64,000 bases of DNA from Clostridiaceae bacterium (GCA_012838795.1 DUOO01000026.1:1-64000); one strand, 5' to 3'. Counted from the stretch's first letter, positions 26,323 through 35,917 are shown. Numbers and translations: made by a program. The notes: a model not told the origin generated them from the sequence alone.

Positions 26323-26342
26323 TTAGTGAAGAGCTTCACTAA
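26323..26342 (+). repeat. AGTGAAG-nn-CTTCACT palindrome, copy D, right island edge
   Basis: TTAGTGAAG-AG-CTTCACTAA has perfect 9-bp arms around AG. Because AG is the reverse complement of CT, this copy is the inverted counterpart of copy B at 16660-16683. The two copies bracket about 9.6 kb of island DNA. Confidence 0.65.
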
Positions 26343-26431
26343 TTACGATACGGTAGAAAACAGTGGTATATCTGAATTGTGTTGATTCAGTTATATATTT
26401 TTATTCTTTTGACGGAAATAAAAACAACACA

Positions 26432-26500
26432 AACTAGAAGTGCCATCACCTTTGCCTAAATTTTCAACCCTGGCAGATAAAAGCTCAAACACTTCTAGTT
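26432..26500 (-). terminator. Long hairpin downstream of tRNA-Ser
   Basis: AACTAGAAGTG (26432-26442) and CACTTCTAGTT (26490-26500) form a perfect 11-bp stem. Inside, TGCCA (26441-26445) can pair with TGGCA (26471-26475). On the minus strand the stem is followed by a T-rich stretch (TTGTGTTGTTTTTATTT). It lies about 105 bp beyond the 3' end of tRNA-Ser. A terminator for the tRNA transcript or a small structured RNA would both fit. The rest of 26181-26606 also holds a 9-bp hairpin (26543-26568). Confidence 0.45.
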
Positions 26501-26606
26501 ATGTTTTCGAGATATCGTTTTTTACGATACTCTTGTTTTTTTTAATACCAAATCTTATATTGGTATTAGAGGCAAGAAACAAATTCCACTACCCCATTTT
26601 ATAAAT

Positions 26607-26698
26607 TGGCGGAGAGTGGGGGATTTGAACCCCCGTTACGCTATTAACGTAAACACGATTTCCAATCGTGCGCCTTCAGCCAGCTCGGCCAACTCTCC
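26607..26698 (-). tRNA. tRNA-Ser (GGA)
   Basis: 92-nt cloverleaf on the minus strand. The acceptor stem GGAGAGT pairs with the 3' end ACTCTCC, then discriminator G and encoded CCA. The anticodon stem CACGA/TCGTG closes the loop TTGGAAA, so the anticodon is GGA (serine). The long variable arm and GGTTCAAATCC T-arm are typical of tRNA-Ser. Its 3' end faces the genomic island, a common integration geometry. Confidence 0.95.
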
Positions 26699-26852
26699 AT
26701 TCATTTAAGATATATTGACAAATTCAACGGAAATTAGTTTATCACAGGAAATTTTATTAATCAAATATCCTGATATATGATTTCGAAAAAGTAATTTGAA
26801 TTGCATCTTTGATCATTTATTCAGTTTCGTTTTAAGGTATTTCAGGGGTAAT

Positions 26853-27515
26853 CTAGGCGAAATGACCTGAACTTTGATCCGGATTTGGAAAACCGCAATT
26901 ATTGCAGAAATTACCCTGATTGATTTTATTACATCTCGGACACTGCCATTGCTTCGTGACAGCTTGGTTTGGATTGTTTAATCGGTTGGCATAATTACCG
27001 GGATATTGATAAGAGCGTTGCGCAGGATGCTGATTAGGATAATTTGCCGACTGCGGCTGCACTTTTTGTTTTGCTCGCTTTTTCGATTTCTTCTTTTTGC
27101 CACCTTTATTAAAAGTTGCATATAATATAAGAATTCCGGCGCCTAATGAAACCAAGCCTGCCATAATATTGCCCGTTCCTGCATTACTATTTACCACTTT
27201 CCAATTCGGCAAAAAAGTAAGATAAAAAACGCTTCTCGGAGCATGGACATTGCTTCCGGTCGCATTGCCATTTTGATCATAGGCACCGGTATGTCTATCA
27301 CCTTTTGAATCAAAATATTCATACTGTATTTCCCAAACAAACTGGAGATCCGGATGCTCATCACGATCTCGTCTTACAATGTCACGTTTGATTTCTCTGG
27401 CACTTGTTTCTTTTCCCAACAAAGGTATAATTAATTGCAACACAGCTCCAAAAAGAAAAATTAATGCAATAAGTGTCGGTAAAATTTTCGTTTTTATTAT
27501 ACTGGGTTTACTCAT
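26853..27515 (-). CDS. Membrane protein with C-terminal zinc ribbon, function unknown
   Basis: 220 residues. An N-terminal helix (about 11-32, ILPTLIALIFLFGAVLQLIIP), an extracytoplasmic segment of about 75 residues and a second helix (about 118-136) are followed by a Lys-rich stretch, a Gln/Pro/Asn-rich linker and a zinc ribbon CPRCNKINQGNFCNNCG near the end. The ribbon is of the same kind as in the SPFH protein at 9648. GAGAG precedes the ATG. The middle (EYFDSKGDRHTG) resembles domains of unknown function in other Clostridia membrane proteins. No function can be given. Confidence 0.75.
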   Translation of the reverse strand: MSKPSIIKTKILPTLIALIFLFGAVLQLIIPLLGKETSAREIKRDIVRRDRDEHPDLQFVWEIQYEYFDSKGDRHTGAYDQNGNATGSNVHAPRSVFYLTFLPNWKVVNSNAGTGNIMAGLVSLGAGILILYATFNKGGKKKKSKKRAKQKVQPQSANYPNQHPAQRSYQYPGNYANRLNNPNQAVTKQWQCPRCNKINQGNFCNNCGFPNPDQSSGHFA

Positions 27516-27621
27516 ACATATCTCTCAAGTTTCTTTCCTGAAAAACAATGTTGTCACCTGTAACAGAATAAATGATTTGCCTTTTTAAGCTTATTATATT
27601 CCGATATGCTTACTCAATAAA

Positions 27622-28548
27622 TCAGTCACTTGCATCTTTCATCATGTAAAATGATACATTGACCACAGAAGGTAAACCGTTTATTGTAGTATCTTTACTA
27701 ATATAAATAATACCTGATAAAAACTGCTCTGTATCCAGCCGAATATCTAAATCTAAAGGTTCAATAAAACCTTTATCCTCGAAACCTTCAAAAGCAAATG
27801 CTTCAGATTCTACAGAAAAAGATAATATGTCATTATTTAATTCAGCTTCATATTTGAGTGGCCCCTGGCGTATACCCTCCATAGAAGCTTCTTCGTATTC
27901 TATAATATACTTGACAGGAGTTAATGAAACAGTATACATATTTCCCGATACATGATTTAAAGTCATCGCAAAAACGAATTCTTCGGACCAAATACTGTCC
28001 AATACTCCCGGTTCAGAAATTTCCGAATAAAAATCTACTGTTAAGTATGCTTCCCAATTTCCGGCAATCTGATCCGGAGTTAAACCTCTTTGAGAACCGG
28101 TAGTTGCAGCAGTCGTCGGGGCAGTTGTTGTAGTAGTCCGTGTCGTTCCGGCAGTTGTTGTGGTAGTTGAACGGGATGTGGGCGTTGCAGATGCTGTTTG
28201 ACTTGTTGTTTCAGACGTTGATTCACTTGTGGATTCATTTGTTGTTTCAGCCGTAGATTCATTTGTCGTTTGACCGGTTGAGGGAGTCGTGTCTTCAGTA
28301 CTTATCTCACTCGTCTCATTTTCAGATTGTGAAGTTTCCGGAGTGCTGCCAGAAACCTGTTCTGATGATGTAAAAACTACTTTTTTCCATGATTTGCTTG
28401 CTTTTTCAGATGAATCAGTTTGAGCGTGTTTACTGAATTCTATATCACCGTCTTTTTTACATGATACAGAACACAGTAAGATGAAAACTAACGCTATACA
28501 GATTATTCTTCTCATTACTATTGAAGTTGTTGAACTTTTTCGTTTCAT
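27622..28548 (-). CDS. Secreted lipoprotein with Thr/Ser-rich linker
   Basis: 308 residues. A lipoprotein signal peptide with lipobox-like LLCSVSC puts the lipidated Cys near residue 30. A Ser/Thr/Glu-rich linker of roughly 110 residues (about 60-180, many TT and TSE repeats) follows; it is a low-complexity spacer like those of wall-exposed proteins. The C-terminal ~130 residues begin LTPDQIAGNWEAYLTV and look beta-rich, as in lipocalin-like or DUF domains. GGAG lies eight bases before the ATG. Surface location is well supported; the ligand or role is unknown. The DNA of the linker is repetitive and prone to slippage. Confidence 0.8.
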   Translation of the reverse strand: MKRKSSTTSIVMRRIICIALVFILLCSVSCKKDGDIEFSKHAQTDSSEKASKSWKKVVFTSSEQVSGSTPETSQSENETSEISTEDTTPSTGQTTNESTAETTNESTSESTSETTSQTASATPTSRSTTTTTAGTTRTTTTTAPTTAATTGSQRGLTPDQIAGNWEAYLTVDFYSEISEPGVLDSIWSEEFVFAMTLNHVSGNMYTVSLTPVKYIIEYEEASMEGIRQGPLKYEAELNNDILSFSVESEAFAFEGFEDKGFIEPLDLDIRLDTEQFLSGIIYISKDTTINGLPSVVNVSFYMMKDASD

Positions 28549-28922
28549 GATTTTTCTCCTTAAAAGACAATTTCTTTACAGCAGCTAAAACTCTTTGTAA
28601 TGATCAACTTTCAGACTCTAACCATATTGCTGATTGCTAAAACCATATTGCTGAAAATACTAAATTAATTATGGTTGTTTTTATTCTATTAGTCTTACCT
28701 ATATAGTTATATTGTAATGTAATAACAGATGTAATAACAGTAAATTCAATTGTATTTAAATTTTAACAATTGCATCAAGATATTTAACATCAAAATATCA
28801 ATTGGCAATTTTTGTCATTGACAATTACAGTAATTTTTTTGCCGATGAATATTAAATTATTATTATTTTTCAATAAGCCAAAAATCAAAATCAATTAATT
28901 TTGATTAATTCCGACTGTTCAT
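28549..28922 (-). terminator. Intergenic region with the likely leuS terminator
   Basis: The 374-bp gap between leuS and the lipoprotein gene is AT-rich and without ORF. AATCAAAAT (28883-28891) and ATTTTGATT (28898-28906) form a 9-bp stem with a 6-nt loop, followed on the minus strand by a short T-run; a weak leuS terminator. ACCATATTGCTGA is repeated at 28621-28633 and 28642-28654, exactly 21 bp apart, two helical turns, possibly a binding site for the lipoprotein gene. Confidence 0.4.
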
Positions 28923-31454
28923 TTAATTAGCAACAACATTAACTATTCTGCCCGGAACATAAATGATTTTTCTGACAGTTCTATCGGCAAGCCAAGTTGT
29001 AAATTCCGGCATAGCTTTCAATTGTTCTTCAACCTCAGATCGTTTTGCATCATTGGCCACACTCATACGCCCTTTTAATTGGCCGTTGAATTGGATTGCA
29101 ATTTCTACTTTATCCATAATCAAGGCGTCTTCATCATATTCCGGCCATTTTTCATAGAAAACACTGGTATTTCGATGCCCTGAGATTTCCCATAATTCTT
29201 CACTGAAATGAGGAGCAAACGGAGCCAAAAGTCTTAAATAGTCGGAAACGGTTTGATAGACTAAGTCTAATTTCATGTCATCTTCTTTTACATAGCTCTG
29301 CAAGGCATTCAGCAATTCCATTAAACGCGCAATAGAAGTATTGAATTGGAATTTGTCTGCATCACGTGTAATTTCTTTAATTGTATAGTTTTTGACTCGA
29401 TTTAATTCTTTTTCAGTTTTAGTCAGTTCAGCGTTTTGCCAAGGATCAAAATCCGAATCCGATGCCCACGTATCCAACAGGGATTCATCACGTTGTTTAA
29501 TCTGTTCAACCAGTTCAGATACGAAACGTTCAATTCTTCCCATGTATTTCGTAATTGCAATTAGAGTATCATCATTCCACGGGCCGCCATCAACATAAGA
29601 GAATGCAAATGCCAGGAACAGGCGTAATGTGTCGGAACCGTATTTATTAACGTAGGTATCCGGTGAAATTGTATTGCCTATAGATTTTGACATTTTTCTT
29701 CCATCCGCCCCCAAGATTGTTCCCTGATGGGTCAATGCTTGAAACGGCTCATCAAAATCTAAATATCCCATATCACGCAATGCTTTGGTTATAAATCTGG
29801 AATACAATAGATGCATCGTTGTATGCTCTGCTCCGCCGATATAGTGATCAACCGGACACATTTTATTTACTTTGGTTTTATCAAACATCATTTGATCATT
29901 ATTGTTATCGACAAATCGGAATTGATACCAGGATGAACAAACGAAAGTATCCAAAGTATCCGGATCTCTCTTCGCAGGACCACCGCAGGTTGGGCATTTA
30001 GTATTCATAAAACCTGAATGTTTTGAAAGCGGGGATTCACCATCCGGTGTGAAATCGACATCATATGGAAGTTCGACCGGCAAATCGGTTTCCGGCACGG
30101 GGACTACCCCGCATTGATCACAGTATACAATCGGAATCGGTGTTCCCCAATAACGTTGACGGGAAACCAGCCAATCACGCAAACGATAATTAATTTGTTC
30201 TTCAGCCAAATTATCCATAGCCAATTCAGCAACAATTTCTTTCATTGCTTCTTCAGAAGTCAGTCCGGTATGATCGCCGCTATTGATTAAAATTCCGTAT
30301 TCAACATAAGGCAGTTCAGTACTTTCCGGATTATTCGGATCTGCAATGACCGGGATTACCGGCAAATCGAATTTAGTGCAAAATTCATAATCTCTTTCAT
30401 CGTGGCCCGGAACAACCATAACGCAACCTGTTCCGTAACCTGCAATAACATAATCCGAAGTCCAAATCGGAATTTTTTTATTGTTAATCGGATTGACGGC
30501 ATATGAACCGGTAAACACACCGGTTTTTTCCAAAACAGTTGATGTGCGATCAATATCACTCATCAAAAGAGTTTTCGCTTGATAAGCTTTAATTTCATCT
30601 GCTTGTTCGGGAGTCGTTAATAATTCACAAAGTTCACTTTCCGGTGCAACAACCAGTGCCACTACACCGTAAAGCGTATCTACTCTCGTAGTAAATGTTT
30701 TAAGTTTTAACTGTTCACCGTTCTCATCTGATAAGTCCTGACCATTTTGAATTGCTTTGAAAGTTATTTCAGCACCTTCTGAACGACCGATCCAGTTTTC
30801 CTGATTCTTCTTTGTCGTTTCCGGCCAATCCAAATCAGCTAATTTTTCCAGTAATTCCTCTGCATAATCTGTAATTTTGAAAAACCATTGAGTGAGATTT
30901 TTCTTGGTTACAACCGTGCCGCAGCGTTCACAAGTATGATCTGCCTGTACTTGTTCATTGGCTAAAACCGTATTGCAATGCGGACACCAATTGACCGGTG
31001 CTTTTTTTCGATATGCCAAGCCTTGTTTATACAACTGTAAAAAGAGATATTGGTTCCAACGATAATATTCAGGACGGCAAGTTGCCAATTCATGATCCCA
31101 ATTAAAAAGACCACCCATTGATTTGAGTTGTTCTTCCATTTTAGCAATATTGGATTCCGTACTGTCTTTGGGATGAATACCGGTGTCTATGGCATAATTC
31201 TCTGCAGGTAACCCGAAAGCGTCAAAGCCCATCGGTTGAAAAACTTCATATCCTTGCATTTTTTTCATCCGTGCCCAGCTGTCAGACAAACCGTAGTTAT
31301 ACCAATGGCCTACATGTAAATTTGCTCCTGAAGGATATGAAAACATTTCCAGAACATATAATTTCTGATCAATTCTTGTTTCATCAAATTTCGCAATATT
31401 TATTTCATTCCAACGCCTTTGCCATTTACGATCTATTTCAGTTGAATAATTCAT
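28923..31454 (-). CDS. leuS: Leucyl-tRNA synthetase
   Basis: Class I synthetase, 843 residues, the full bacterial length. The HIGH motif is HVGH in [15 protein letters not shown] near residue 45; KMSKS is in [10 protein letters not shown] near 590. A Cys-rich zinc insert CPHC...CERC lies near 157-180, and the editing (CP1) domain with TRVDTLYG and [15 protein letters not shown] spans about 225-430. All signatures are intact. GAGGTG precedes the ATG. The upstream gap of 95 bp is too short for a T-box leader, so regulation by uncharged tRNA-Leu of that type is unlikely. Confidence 0.98.
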   Translation of the reverse strand: MNYSTEIDRKWQRRWNEINIAKFDETRIDQKLYVLEMFSYPSGANLHVGHWYNYGLSDSWARMKKMQGYEVFQPMGFDAFGLPAENYAIDTGIHPKDSTESNIAKMEEQLKSMGGLFNWDHELATCRPEYYRWNQYLFLQLYKQGLAYRKKAPVNWCPHCNTVLANEQVQADHTCERCGTVVTKKNLTQWFFKITDYAEELLEKLADLDWPETTKKNQENWIGRSEGAEITFKAIQNGQDLSDENGEQLKLKTFTTRVDTLYGVVALVVAPESELCELLTTPEQADEIKAYQAKTLLMSDIDRTSTVLEKTGVFTGSYAVNPINNKKIPIWTSDYVIAGYGTGCVMVVPGHDERDYEFCTKFDLPVIPVIADPNNPESTELPYVEYGILINSGDHTGLTSEEAMKEIVAELAMDNLAEEQINYRLRDWLVSRQRYWGTPIPIVYCDQCGVVPVPETDLPVELPYDVDFTPDGESPLSKHSGFMNTKCPTCGGPAKRDPDTLDTFVCSSWYQFRFVDNNNDQMMFDKTKVNKMCPVDHYIGGAEHTTMHLLYSRFITKALRDMGYLDFDEPFQALTHQGTILGADGRKMSKSIGNTISPDTYVNKYGSDTLRLFLAFAFSYVDGGPWNDDTLIAITKYMGRIERFVSELVEQIKQRDESLLDTWASDSDFDPWQNAELTKTEKELNRVKNYTIKEITRDADKFQFNTSIARLMELLNALQSYVKEDDMKLDLVYQTVSDYLRLLAPFAPHFSEELWEISGHRNTSVFYEKWPEYDEDALIMDKVEIAIQFNGQLKGRMSVANDAKRSEVEEQLKAMPEFTTWLADRTVRKIIYVPGRIVNVVAN

Positions 31455-31549
31455 TTAACACCTCATACCGTTTCGGATTATTCATTATATGTTTTCAAAT
31501 TCTAAATACTGTCATACAGAATACATCTAAAGCTGTATTTTTACAACTT

Positions 31550-32371
31550 CTAGACAGTTAACAAATACCTGATTAAAGTTAAGATAATATATTGAGCAGG
31601 ATATGCAAAATAGAAAAAATACTTCTGCCACTTCTTCGGTTTTTGCTCTTCTTCTTTATAAAAACAAAAAGGAACGGAAGCAACCGTTAACCACTGTAAA
31701 GAGTTATATTTGAACACTGAACCGAGATTGAGCAGACTGCCTATTTGGAAAATCAGATTGATAATTATCAATAAGCCGATCCCCAAGATCATAGGATGTT
31801 TAGGTTTTACAGCTAAGACAATATAAAATGCAGTCACTATTAACATGCCATATATCCCATATTCCATATTATATTTGATAATCAGCCAGGAAGAAATCAA
31901 CATAAAAATCAAACCCAGAATTAAACCCAGGATTGGCGGAAGTTCAATTCCGCCCAGATTGACTCGGAAATCGTAAGTAAGATCATTTTCCGGGACACCG
32001 GTTGAACCTACAGGTTGCATTTTTACTAACAGATCATAGCCTGAACTCAGTAATATCTTTAGAGCTATCAAGAAAACCAGACTGCAGCTAAACATAAAAA
32101 CGATATTAATTAAAGAGCGATGAAAACCGAGTAAATCATAACATTTAATTATTACAAATTCAGAAACTGCAGCGGTGAATAATAATCTGATTAAATATTT
32201 CAGCCAATTTCTGCTTTTCGTAAAGCCATAAGCCAATGCGTATGCGAACAGCGGCATTGCCAATCTTCCTAATCCGCGCATTAAGTCATAAATAACCGGT
32301 GGAATCATATCGAATAAAAAAAATCCGATATGATCTATTAACATTAGGATAAAAGCCAGCCATTTTACCAT
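31550..32371 (-). CDS. TraX family membrane protein
   Basis: 273 residues with eight or so hydrophobic helices. The N-terminus MVKWLAFILMLIDHIGFFLF and RGLGRLAMPLFAYALAYGF are the hallmark of the TraX acetyltransferase-3-like family. In F plasmid TraX acetylates pilin, but chromosomal homologues in Firmicutes are not tied to conjugation and probably acylate a surface compound. AAGGAA precedes the start. Upstream of leuS with 95 bp between. Substrate unknown. Confidence 0.88.
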   Translation of the reverse strand: MVKWLAFILMLIDHIGFFLFDMIPPVIYDLMRGLGRLAMPLFAYALAYGFTKSRNWLKYLIRLLFTAAVSEFVIIKCYDLLGFHRSLINIVFMFSCSLVFLIALKILLSSGYDLLVKMQPVGSTGVPENDLTYDFRVNLGGIELPPILGLILGLIFMLISSWLIIKYNMEYGIYGMLIVTAFYIVLAVKPKHPMILGIGLLIIINLIFQIGSLLNLGSVFKYNSLQWLTVASVPFCFYKEEEQKPKKWQKYFFYFAYPAQYIILTLIRYLLTV

Positions 32372-32594
32372 TATTTACAATTCCTTCTTTTTATAAAGCA
32401 GTCTCTTTCAAAGCAAATCAAAATTATATAATTATCTCTATCTTAATCTTATTATTTATACATCCGTCTTCGGGCAGACAAATGTTCAAATGTCATTGTT
32501 AAATTATATTGATTCTTGTTCATCAAGTCGAATATAAAAATTCTCTGTGTTGAATAAAAACCTGTAGCTGATTATTTATTCTGAATAATCGTTG

Positions 32595-33602
32595 TTAATA
32601 GTTAGCTCTTAAATAAAATACCAACAAACCAAAACCCATAATTATTGTCATCGCACCCAAGCAAAGCGTTTCAACAAATTGCAAGAAAGACAAATTAATC
32701 GGCCGATACTTTGCATGTGTTGTTTGTTCTTGATTTGACATTGTTAATCTGTTGTTTTCATCGGAAACCGGATCATAATTTCGTTCGGAAGGTTCAAAAT
32801 TATTTGGGTTTTTCACAGAATTAGTTTTTTGCAATACATATTTTTCAGAGGAAAATATTTGATTAAAGTTTAGATATTCATCCTTAAACTCCTTTTTCTC
32901 ATTTTCGGAACCTCGGCAAAATAAAAACAAACAACGCATCAGTGCGATGGTTAGCAAATGAGGCAGTCGCAGAATTTGATCAATTATTTTATTTTGCAGT
33001 TTGAACTCCCGGTACTGAATGATAAATATTAAATAAAAGAAAGTAAACGGCCAAAATCCGTAAAGCAAAACAATCAGAGGTATTAACCAGTAGAGTGTAA
33101 CTTGCATCAAATAATTGTTCAAAGTTATCTTGAACAATTGACGGATCGGGGCAGATTCCTGCTCACCATCCAGATTAACGCGTAATCGGGCCAATCCTGC
33201 CATAGTTCCCTCTTTTCGGAAAAGATCTCTTGCCTGCATTAACGGTTGCACATAACGTCTGATCGGAAAAGCCTGCCAGGCAAACATTACCTGAACGATT
33301 AATGCCAAGGGTATCGCAATCAAACAGCTTAAATCAAATATAAGATCAATGAAACCGGCAATTAAAACTGAAATTATCAATATCCAAAAATAAGTAAATC
33401 CTAACGGATAGGCAAGATAGACTTTTCTCAAACCGGAATTATTAAAAATAATAAATTTACTCTGTCGTGCAAAATTCAAGATACTAATCTGATCAGATTC
33501 AATCATTAAAGCTAATATTAAACCGATCATCAGAACGAAAGGTAAACTTTGTTTCGGAAACAGATAATTAAAAACTTGCCAAAATTCCAGAATATTATTC
33601 AT
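32595..33602 (-). CDS. Polytopic membrane protein, possible divergent CbiB-like
   Basis: 335 residues with five or six membrane segments (about 20-33, 68-113, 178-212, 308-330). I do not recognise the family securely. The order of a basic RRYVQPLMQARDLFRKEG segment, then LARLRVNLDGE, then a hydrophobic stretch and LRLPHLLTIALM weakly resembles the CbiB/CobD cobinamide-phosphate synthase layout, but its conserved VGRDT and ENTxDG motifs are not present. An acidic, Asn-rich stretch of about 60 residues lies before the last helix. Its ATG overlaps the stop of the MET8-like gene (TAATG), so the two are translationally coupled. A role with tetrapyrroles is inference only. Confidence 0.5.
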   Translation of the reverse strand: MNNILEFWQVFNYLFPKQSLPFVLMIGLILALMIESDQISILNFARQSKFIIFNNSGLRKVYLAYPLGFTYFWILIISVLIAGFIDLIFDLSCLIAIPLALIVQVMFAWQAFPIRRYVQPLMQARDLFRKEGTMAGLARLRVNLDGEQESAPIRQLFKITLNNYLMQVTLYWLIPLIVLLYGFWPFTFFYLIFIIQYREFKLQNKIIDQILRLPHLLTIALMRCLFLFCRGSENEKKEFKDEYLNFNQIFSSEKYVLQKTNSVKNPNNFEPSERNYDPVSDENNRLTMSNQEQTTHAKYRPINLSFLQFVETLCLGAMTIIMGFGLLVFYLRANY

Positions 33603-34300
33603 TAATCCATCAAAGAACGTTCACCAGCCAACTCAATCAATAAATCATCTTGGGCCTGTAAATTATCATAGTAAGCTTTTGTTACTTGTAAGGCTTTTTC
33701 AAAGTCACCTTCCGATTTAATGATCTCTTCTGCTAAACGTCTGAAGAAAATTCTCTTCTCAGGTTTGTTGAGCTGACCTGCTTCATCACCGCAGGCATAA
33801 TCAGAATAGGCTTTTACCGAATCCAGCCATGTTTTTTCAAAATATTTACCGAATCTGTCTTGCAGATGTTTTGTAAGAACAGGATATCCTTTTGCTATCA
33901 CTGCAAATTCAATCGGTTCTTCCGAATAATTATCCGCTATAATAACTTCACTATTTGATTCACCCGGATTTGCACTTAAGACATTGTTTCTGATACAAAT
34001 ATCACAAATTGCCTGATTTGTTTCCGAATCCGCAAGAGTAGTAATTACGATAAACGGTTTTACTCTGGCAGAACAGTAATGATCTGCCACTTCCGGTGTG
34101 AATTCCGCCTGTAAAAGATTGAGTTGTTTGGGATATTGTTTGCTCAGTGATGAAAAATCTTCGGCAAACTCTTCACTCCACACCGTTACCAAGGCACCGT
34201 CTGCCATCAATGATGAACTGATTTGTGCCGCTGATTTATTGCCGCCGATCACAAAACATGATTTATTTTTTAAATTGATGAAAAAAGATCTATATTGCAT
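33602..34300 (-). CDS. MET8/CysG-N-like precorrin-2 dehydrogenase family protein
   Basis: 232 residues. The N-terminal Rossmann unit CFVIGGNKSAAQISSSLMADGALVTV corresponds to the GGG-VA-K region of siroheme synthase, with the second glycine position changed. ITTLADSETNQAICDIC and IEFAVIAKGYPVLTKHLQDRF match the dehydrogenase and dimerisation parts. The family oxidises precorrin-2 to sirohydrochlorin with NAD+, and some members insert metal. No other siroheme or cobalamin genes are near, so the pathway role is unproven. AAGGAGA precedes the ATG. It is coupled to the downstream membrane protein. Confidence 0.75.
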   Translation of the reverse strand: MQYRSFFINLKNKSCFVIGGNKSAAQISSSLMADGALVTVWSEEFAEDFSSLSKQYPKQLNLLQAEFTPEVADHYCSARVKPFIVITTLADSETNQAICDICIRNNVLSANPGESNSEVIIADNYSEEPIEFAVIAKGYPVLTKHLQDRFGKYFEKTWLDSVKAYSDYACGDEAGQLNKPEKRIFFRRLAEEIIKSEGDFEKALQVTKAYYDNLQAQDDLLIELAGERSLMD

Positions 34301-34380
34301 CCGTTATCTCCTTTAGATCTGAAATCCGATGTCATTATGATGTTAATAGTTTAGCCATTCACTCTGATTGATTCAAGTAA

Positions 34381-35232
34381 CTAAGCAATTAAACTGAAAT
34401 AAAGCAGAACTAATCCACCAAGTATAACGCGATAATAACCGAATACTTTGAAATCATTTTTCCGAATATAATTCATCAAAAAATTGATAATTAAATAAGA
34501 TACGGCAAAAGCCACCATCATTCCTACCAGAAGTGTTGTCCATTCGACTGCACCCATCAGACTGTAATCCATTTTGAACATTTTCAAAGCTGATGCGCCA
34601 AACATAACCGGAATTGCCAGATAAAAAGTAAATTCAGCAGCCAGAGTTCTTGATAAACCTATTAAAATACCGCCGAGTATAGTTGCACCTGATCTTGATG
34701 TCCCCGGGAATACTGCGGCAATTAATTGAAACACGCCGATAATCAAAGCAATTTTATAAGTGATTTGATCTGAACGCACTATCTTAGGATGACGTTTTTT
34801 ATTGTAATTTTCAATGATAATGAATGCTATACCAACCAGAATCAGCATAATTGCAACCGTCGTATAATTGTAGAAAAGAGCATCTATTTGTTCATCGAAC
34901 AACAGACCGACTATACCTGCAGGAACACACCCGACCAGAATTTTCAGCCATAAATCAATAATTGATTTATCGACGGTGATTTGCTTTTTCCCTGTATGAG
35001 GATTAAGTTTTCGGGGAAAAGGCCAGATGTTTTGCCAAAATAAAAGTACAACGGCAATAATTGCCCCCAATTGGATGACGACAATAAATAACGATTTAAA
35101 TTGTTCTGAAAGATTTAAGGTGACAAATTCATCCAGGAGAATCATATGACCTGTACTGCTAACCGGCAACCATTCTGTAATCCCCTCAATAATTCCGAAT
35201 AAAACTGCTTTGAAAACTTCTATCCACTGCAT
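34381..35232 (-). CDS. uppP: Undecaprenyl-diphosphatase UppP
   Basis: 283 residues, eight membrane helices. The two catalytic motifs are present: EGITEWLPVSSTGHMIL near residue 17-33 and PGTSRSGATILGG near 175-187. It dephosphorylates undecaprenyl diphosphate so the carrier can be reused in peptidoglycan and surface polymer synthesis; overexpression gives bacitracin tolerance. GAGG lies upstream of the ATG. Neighbour vanZ and the nearby exporter with its two-component system make this stretch rich in envelope functions. Confidence 0.96.
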   Translation of the reverse strand: MQWIEVFKAVLFGIIEGITEWLPVSSTGHMILLDEFVTLNLSEQFKSLFIVVIQLGAIIAVVLLFWQNIWPFPRKLNPHTGKKQITVDKSIIDLWLKILVGCVPAGIVGLLFDEQIDALFYNYTTVAIMLILVGIAFIIIENYNKKRHPKIVRSDQITYKIALIIGVFQLIAAVFPGTSRSGATILGGILIGLSRTLAAEFTFYLAIPVMFGASALKMFKMDYSLMGAVEWTTLLVGMMVAFAVSYLIINFLMNYIRKNDFKVFGYYRVILGGLVLLYFSLIA

Positions 35233-35317
35233 ATTATAACCTCGTTAATTTATCAGCATCTGATTTTTTAATTATTTGATTGTTATATTTCAAACTAGAG
35301 CCGCATATTGTATCTAC

Positions 35318-35782
35318 CTACTTTATAAAAATTCTCATTAACAACCAACCAAGAATAACACCGATGATATTTAACAAATAATCGTCAATATCCAGAATCC
35401 CCCACACTGTAATCAATTGAACAAACTCTATCAAAAGAATAATTAAACTTCCGGATAAAAAAGTAATTAAAAAACTTTTTCGGTTCGGCCAAAACAACTG
35501 TACAAAAATTCCGAAAGGCATAAATATCAAAATGTTTCCCAAAACATTCAGCAAAGATGTCAAATTGCGATTATTCAGAAATGATTTAATGAACAATTTG
35601 ATCGTATTAAAAGGAATTAAGTTGAAATTGCTCGGTTTCTTATTTGTTATTTGGTGAATGGCAGTATAATCATGAGGCGAAAATCCGGGATCTGCTTTAA
35701 ACAATAAGATATAGACCAATGCCGCAAGATATACAATAAACAATACACCAGCAATTATTTTATGGTTTTTCTTCTTTAACAT
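35318..35782 (-). CDS. VanZ-like family membrane protein
   Basis: 154 residues with four helices. NLIPFNTIKLFIKSFLN and GNILIFMPFGIFVQLFWP are the conserved VanZ core, and EFVQLITVWGILDIDDYLLN carries the acidic membrane-proximal motif. VanZ of Tn1546 gives low-level teicoplanin resistance; most genomic homologues are uncharacterised. There is no ribosome binding site, and the promoter -10 ends only six bases before the ATG, so the mRNA may be leaderless. Confidence 0.88.
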   Translation of the reverse strand: MLKKKNHKIIAGVLFIVYLAALVYILLFKADPGFSPHDYTAIHQITNKKPSNFNLIPFNTIKLFIKSFLNNRNLTSLLNVLGNILIFMPFGIFVQLFWPNRKSFLITFLSGSLIILLIEFVQLITVWGILDIDDYLLNIIGVILGWLLMRIFIK

Positions 35783-35788
35783 CGGTCT

Positions 35789-35818
35789 ATTATAACATTA
35801 ATTTATTTTACTTGATAA
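35789..35818 (-). promoter_or_regulatory. Promoter predicting a leaderless vanZ transcript
   Basis: On the minus strand TTATCA (35818-35813), an 18-bp spacer and TATAAT (35794-35789) with an extended TGT in front form a good sigma-A promoter. Only AGACCG separates the -10 from the ATG, so transcription should begin at or next to the start codon. Confidence 0.65.
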
Positions 35819-35917
35819 CAACGAATATTTAACTTGTCTTAAATTTTATCTCCGTTTCATTTGTTTTTTGACTTTTATTTTCATGTTGTCAGTTTATAAC
35901 ATCGTTTTATATACCTT

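Noticed and set aside
26543-26568. Hairpin TAATACCAA/TTGGTATTA as tRNA-Ser terminator
   Set aside because: On the minus strand it is followed by an A-run instead of T; the T8 run lies on the wrong side.
28080-28262. Repeated Thr/Ser codons looking like a repeat array
   Set aside because: The repeats are the low-complexity linker of the lipoprotein; units are irregular and have no spacers, so it is not a CRISPR or tandem-repeat locus.
31455-31549. Possible T-box leader of leuS
   Set aside because: Only 95 bp separate it from the next gene, and no T-box sequence or antiterminator was found.
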